A program made the position numbers and the translations under genes. Shown here piece after piece: positions 62,824-64,000 of a DNA stretch of 64,000 nucleotides (positions within the stretch are counted from its first letter, which is position 1; each line of letters starts with the position of its first letter). Origin of the DNA: Sulfuricella sp. (lineage in GTDB: Bacteria; Pseudomonadota; Gammaproteobacteria; Burkholderiales; Sulfuricellaceae); the NCBI GenBank assembly GCA_041651995.1, contig JBAZID010000003.1, positions 62,501 to 126,500 of the forward strand, written 5' to 3'. Below the pieces are notes generated by a model. It did no database searches, was not told where the DNA came from, and saw only the letters and a program-made list of their open reading frames with translations.

Positions 62824-63767
62824 ACACCACCACCCTGCTCTTCCAGTTGTTCCAGAACGCGCTGGTGCTCCTGGCCGCCCCGCTGCTGCTCGGCTGGGTC
62901 AACAATTGCCGCGCCTGGATGCAGGGCCGCAGCGCCGCCGGCATTTTCCAGCCCTACCGCAACCTGGCCAAGCTGTTCCACAAGGATGCCGTGCTGGCCA
63001 ACAGCGCCTCCCCCCTCTTCCGCTACACCCCCTACGCCCTGTTTGTCAGCATGTGGCTGGCGGCGGCGATGGTTCCGGTGCTGGCGATCGACCTGCCTCT
63101 TTCCAACGCGGTGGACGTGATCGCCCTGGTGGGGATTTTCGCCCTGGCGCGCGTGTTCATCGCCCTGGCGGCGATGGACATCGGCACCTCCTTCGGCACC
63201 CTGGGCGCCCGGCGCGAGATGCTGGTTTCCTTTCTCGCCGAGCCGGCCCTGCTGATGGTATTTTTCAGCGCTTCCATGATCGCGCATTCGACCTCATTGA
63301 CCACCATCGTGGAAACCTTCGCCCACAAACAGTTCGTGATCCATCCCAGCCTGGCGTTTGGCGGCATCGCCTTTCTCATGGTGCTGCTGGCGGAAAATTC
63401 CCGCATCCCGGTGGACAATCCCTCCACCCACCTCGAACTGACCATGATCCACGAAGCCATGATCCTGGAATATTCGGCGCGTCATCTGGCCCTGATCGAA
63501 TGGGCCAGCGCCATGAAGCTGTTCGCCTACGTCACCATCGGCATCGCCCTGTTCCTGCCCTGGGGCATTGCCGAGGCCGGCAACTGGGGCGCCGTGCCGC
63601 TGGCGCTGGTGATCCTGGCGCTCAAGCTCGCCGCCGCCGGCTTCGGCCTGGCGCTGCTCGAATCGGTTTCCGCCAAACTGCGCATCTTCCGCGCGCCGGA
63701 ATACCTCGGCACCGCGTTCCTGCTTGCCGTGCTGGGCATCCTCACTTTGAACTTGCTGAAGGTGTGA
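62820..63767 (+). CDS. hyfC: HyfC/HycD (NuoH-like) subunit
   Basis: 315 residues, about 8 helices. NuoH-type features: the quinone-chamber-like FQPYRNLAKLFHKD loop and NSRIPVDNPSTHLELTMIHE with conserved acidic residues. It would join the membrane arm to a hydrophilic module. ATG 62820 overlaps the hyfB stop; the open frame upstream lies within hyfB. Confidence 0.92.
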   Translation: MNTTTLLFQLFQNALVLLAAPLLLGWVNNCRAWMQGRSAAGIFQPYRNLAKLFHKDAVLANSASPLFRYTPYALFVSMWLAAAMVPVLAIDLPLSNAVDVIALVGIFALARVFIALAAMDIGTSFGTLGARREMLVSFLAEPALLMVFFSASMIAHSTSLTTIVETFAHKQFVIHPSLAFGGIAFLMVLLAENSRIPVDNPSTHLELTMIHEAMILEYSARHLALIEWASAMKLFAYVTIGIALFLPWGIAEAGNWGAVPLALVILALKLAAAGFGLALLESVSAKLRIFRAPEYLGTAFLLAVLGILTLNLLKV

Positions 63768-63771
63768 CGGT

Positions 63772-64000
63772 ATGACCCTGGCCCAGCAACTCATCAACCT
63801 GTTCGCCGCCCTGCTGCTGCTGATCTCATTCGCCATGCTGGCGCAGCGCCGCGTGCTCACCCTGATCAACCTGTTCGCCTGGCAAGGGCTGATTCTGGCG
63901 ATTTCCGCCGCGGTGGTGGCGTGGACCTCGAACCAGCATCACCTCTATTATTCCGCCGGGCTCACCCTGTTGCTGAAGGTGCTGGTCCTGCCCTGGCTGC
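63772..64000 (+). CDS. hyfE: HyfE-like membrane subunit (partial, cut by window end)
   Basis: The first 76 codons read MTLAQQLINLFAALLLLISF, then QRRVLTLINLFAWQGLILAI and a further hydrophobic helix, matching the N-terminus of HyfE (NuoK-like). 4 bp after hyfC. The rest of the cluster, probably hyfF and the NuoCD/NuoB-like genes, lies outside the window. Confidence 0.8.
   Translation, partial: MTLAQQLINLFAALLLLISFAMLAQRRVLTLINLFAWQGLILAISAAVVAWTSNQHHLYYSAGLTLLLKVLVLPWL

Noticed and set aside
60826..64000. Functional hydrogenase-4
   Set aside because: Only membrane subunits are visible; no large or small hydrogenase subunit or maturation gene is in the window, so hydrogenase activity cannot be claimed.

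Overview
The window looks like chromosomal DNA of a betaproteobacterium, probably a chemolithoautotroph of the Nitrosomonadales / Sulfuricella-Gallionella type. The PP0621-pilS-pilR order and the rpoE-mucA-mucB-rseC-mucD operon are typical of Betaproteobacteria. The large inorganic-carbon uptake cluster points to autotrophy. Placement is inferred from gene content only; no rRNA or other marker gene is present and I found no tRNA.

Layout. 1-9.2 kb: carbon storage and the oxidative pentose phosphate pathway (zwf-gnd, glgA, glgP), a secreted DsrE-like protein, oligoribonuclease and an M48 membrane protease. 9.2-14.2 kb: a small monohaem cytochrome c, a lipoprotein, an outer-membrane barrel protein, rsgA, and a P-type ATPase whose membrane motifs match the Na,K-ATPase (P2C) group. 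14.3-18.2 kb: the sigma-E envelope-stress operon. 18.4-25.4 kb: nadB, a TonB-dependent receptor, and pilR-pilS with a PP0621-like gene. 25.4-29.8 kb: a compact chromate-resistance operon (chrB-chrA-rhodanese-ChrB domain-MFS).

29.9-53.1 kb is a transport and inorganic-carbon region. Two near-identical SulP genes lie in inverted orientation around a pal-like gene, a TauE/SafE-double-USP fusion and a small membrane protein. They are followed by a gamma-class carbonic anhydrase with all its zinc ligands. Next comes a histidine kinase / sigma-54 activator pair, divergent from a run of genes on the + strand: a USP-like protein, a third SulP with a coiled-coil insertion, a NuoM-like subunit, DabA (DUF2309), a NuoL/DabB-like subunit and two more NuoM/N-like subunits. 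The divergent promoter region holds a good sigma-54 promoter and two exact copies of a TTGCAA-T-TTGCAA site at the usual enhancer distance. This suggests that DIC uptake is under sigma-54 two-component control.

53.1-60.5 kb is a defence island on the opposite strand (type I R-M with an M-S fusion, a HEPN-motif protein, a DNA-binding protein and a Doc-like toxin). It sits between the DAB genes and a second membrane module (hyfB-hyfC-hyfE, cut by the window end), which has its own candidate promoter.

A family of intergenic palindromic repeats with (CACGGAG)n ends lies in three of the gaps of the dab operon, and a diverged (CACAGAG)n version lies upstream of pilR. The most noteworthy system is the apparently sigma-54-regulated SulP-DabA-multi-antiporter-Hyf cluster, which looks like a modular complex-I-like CO2/bicarbonate accumulation machine.
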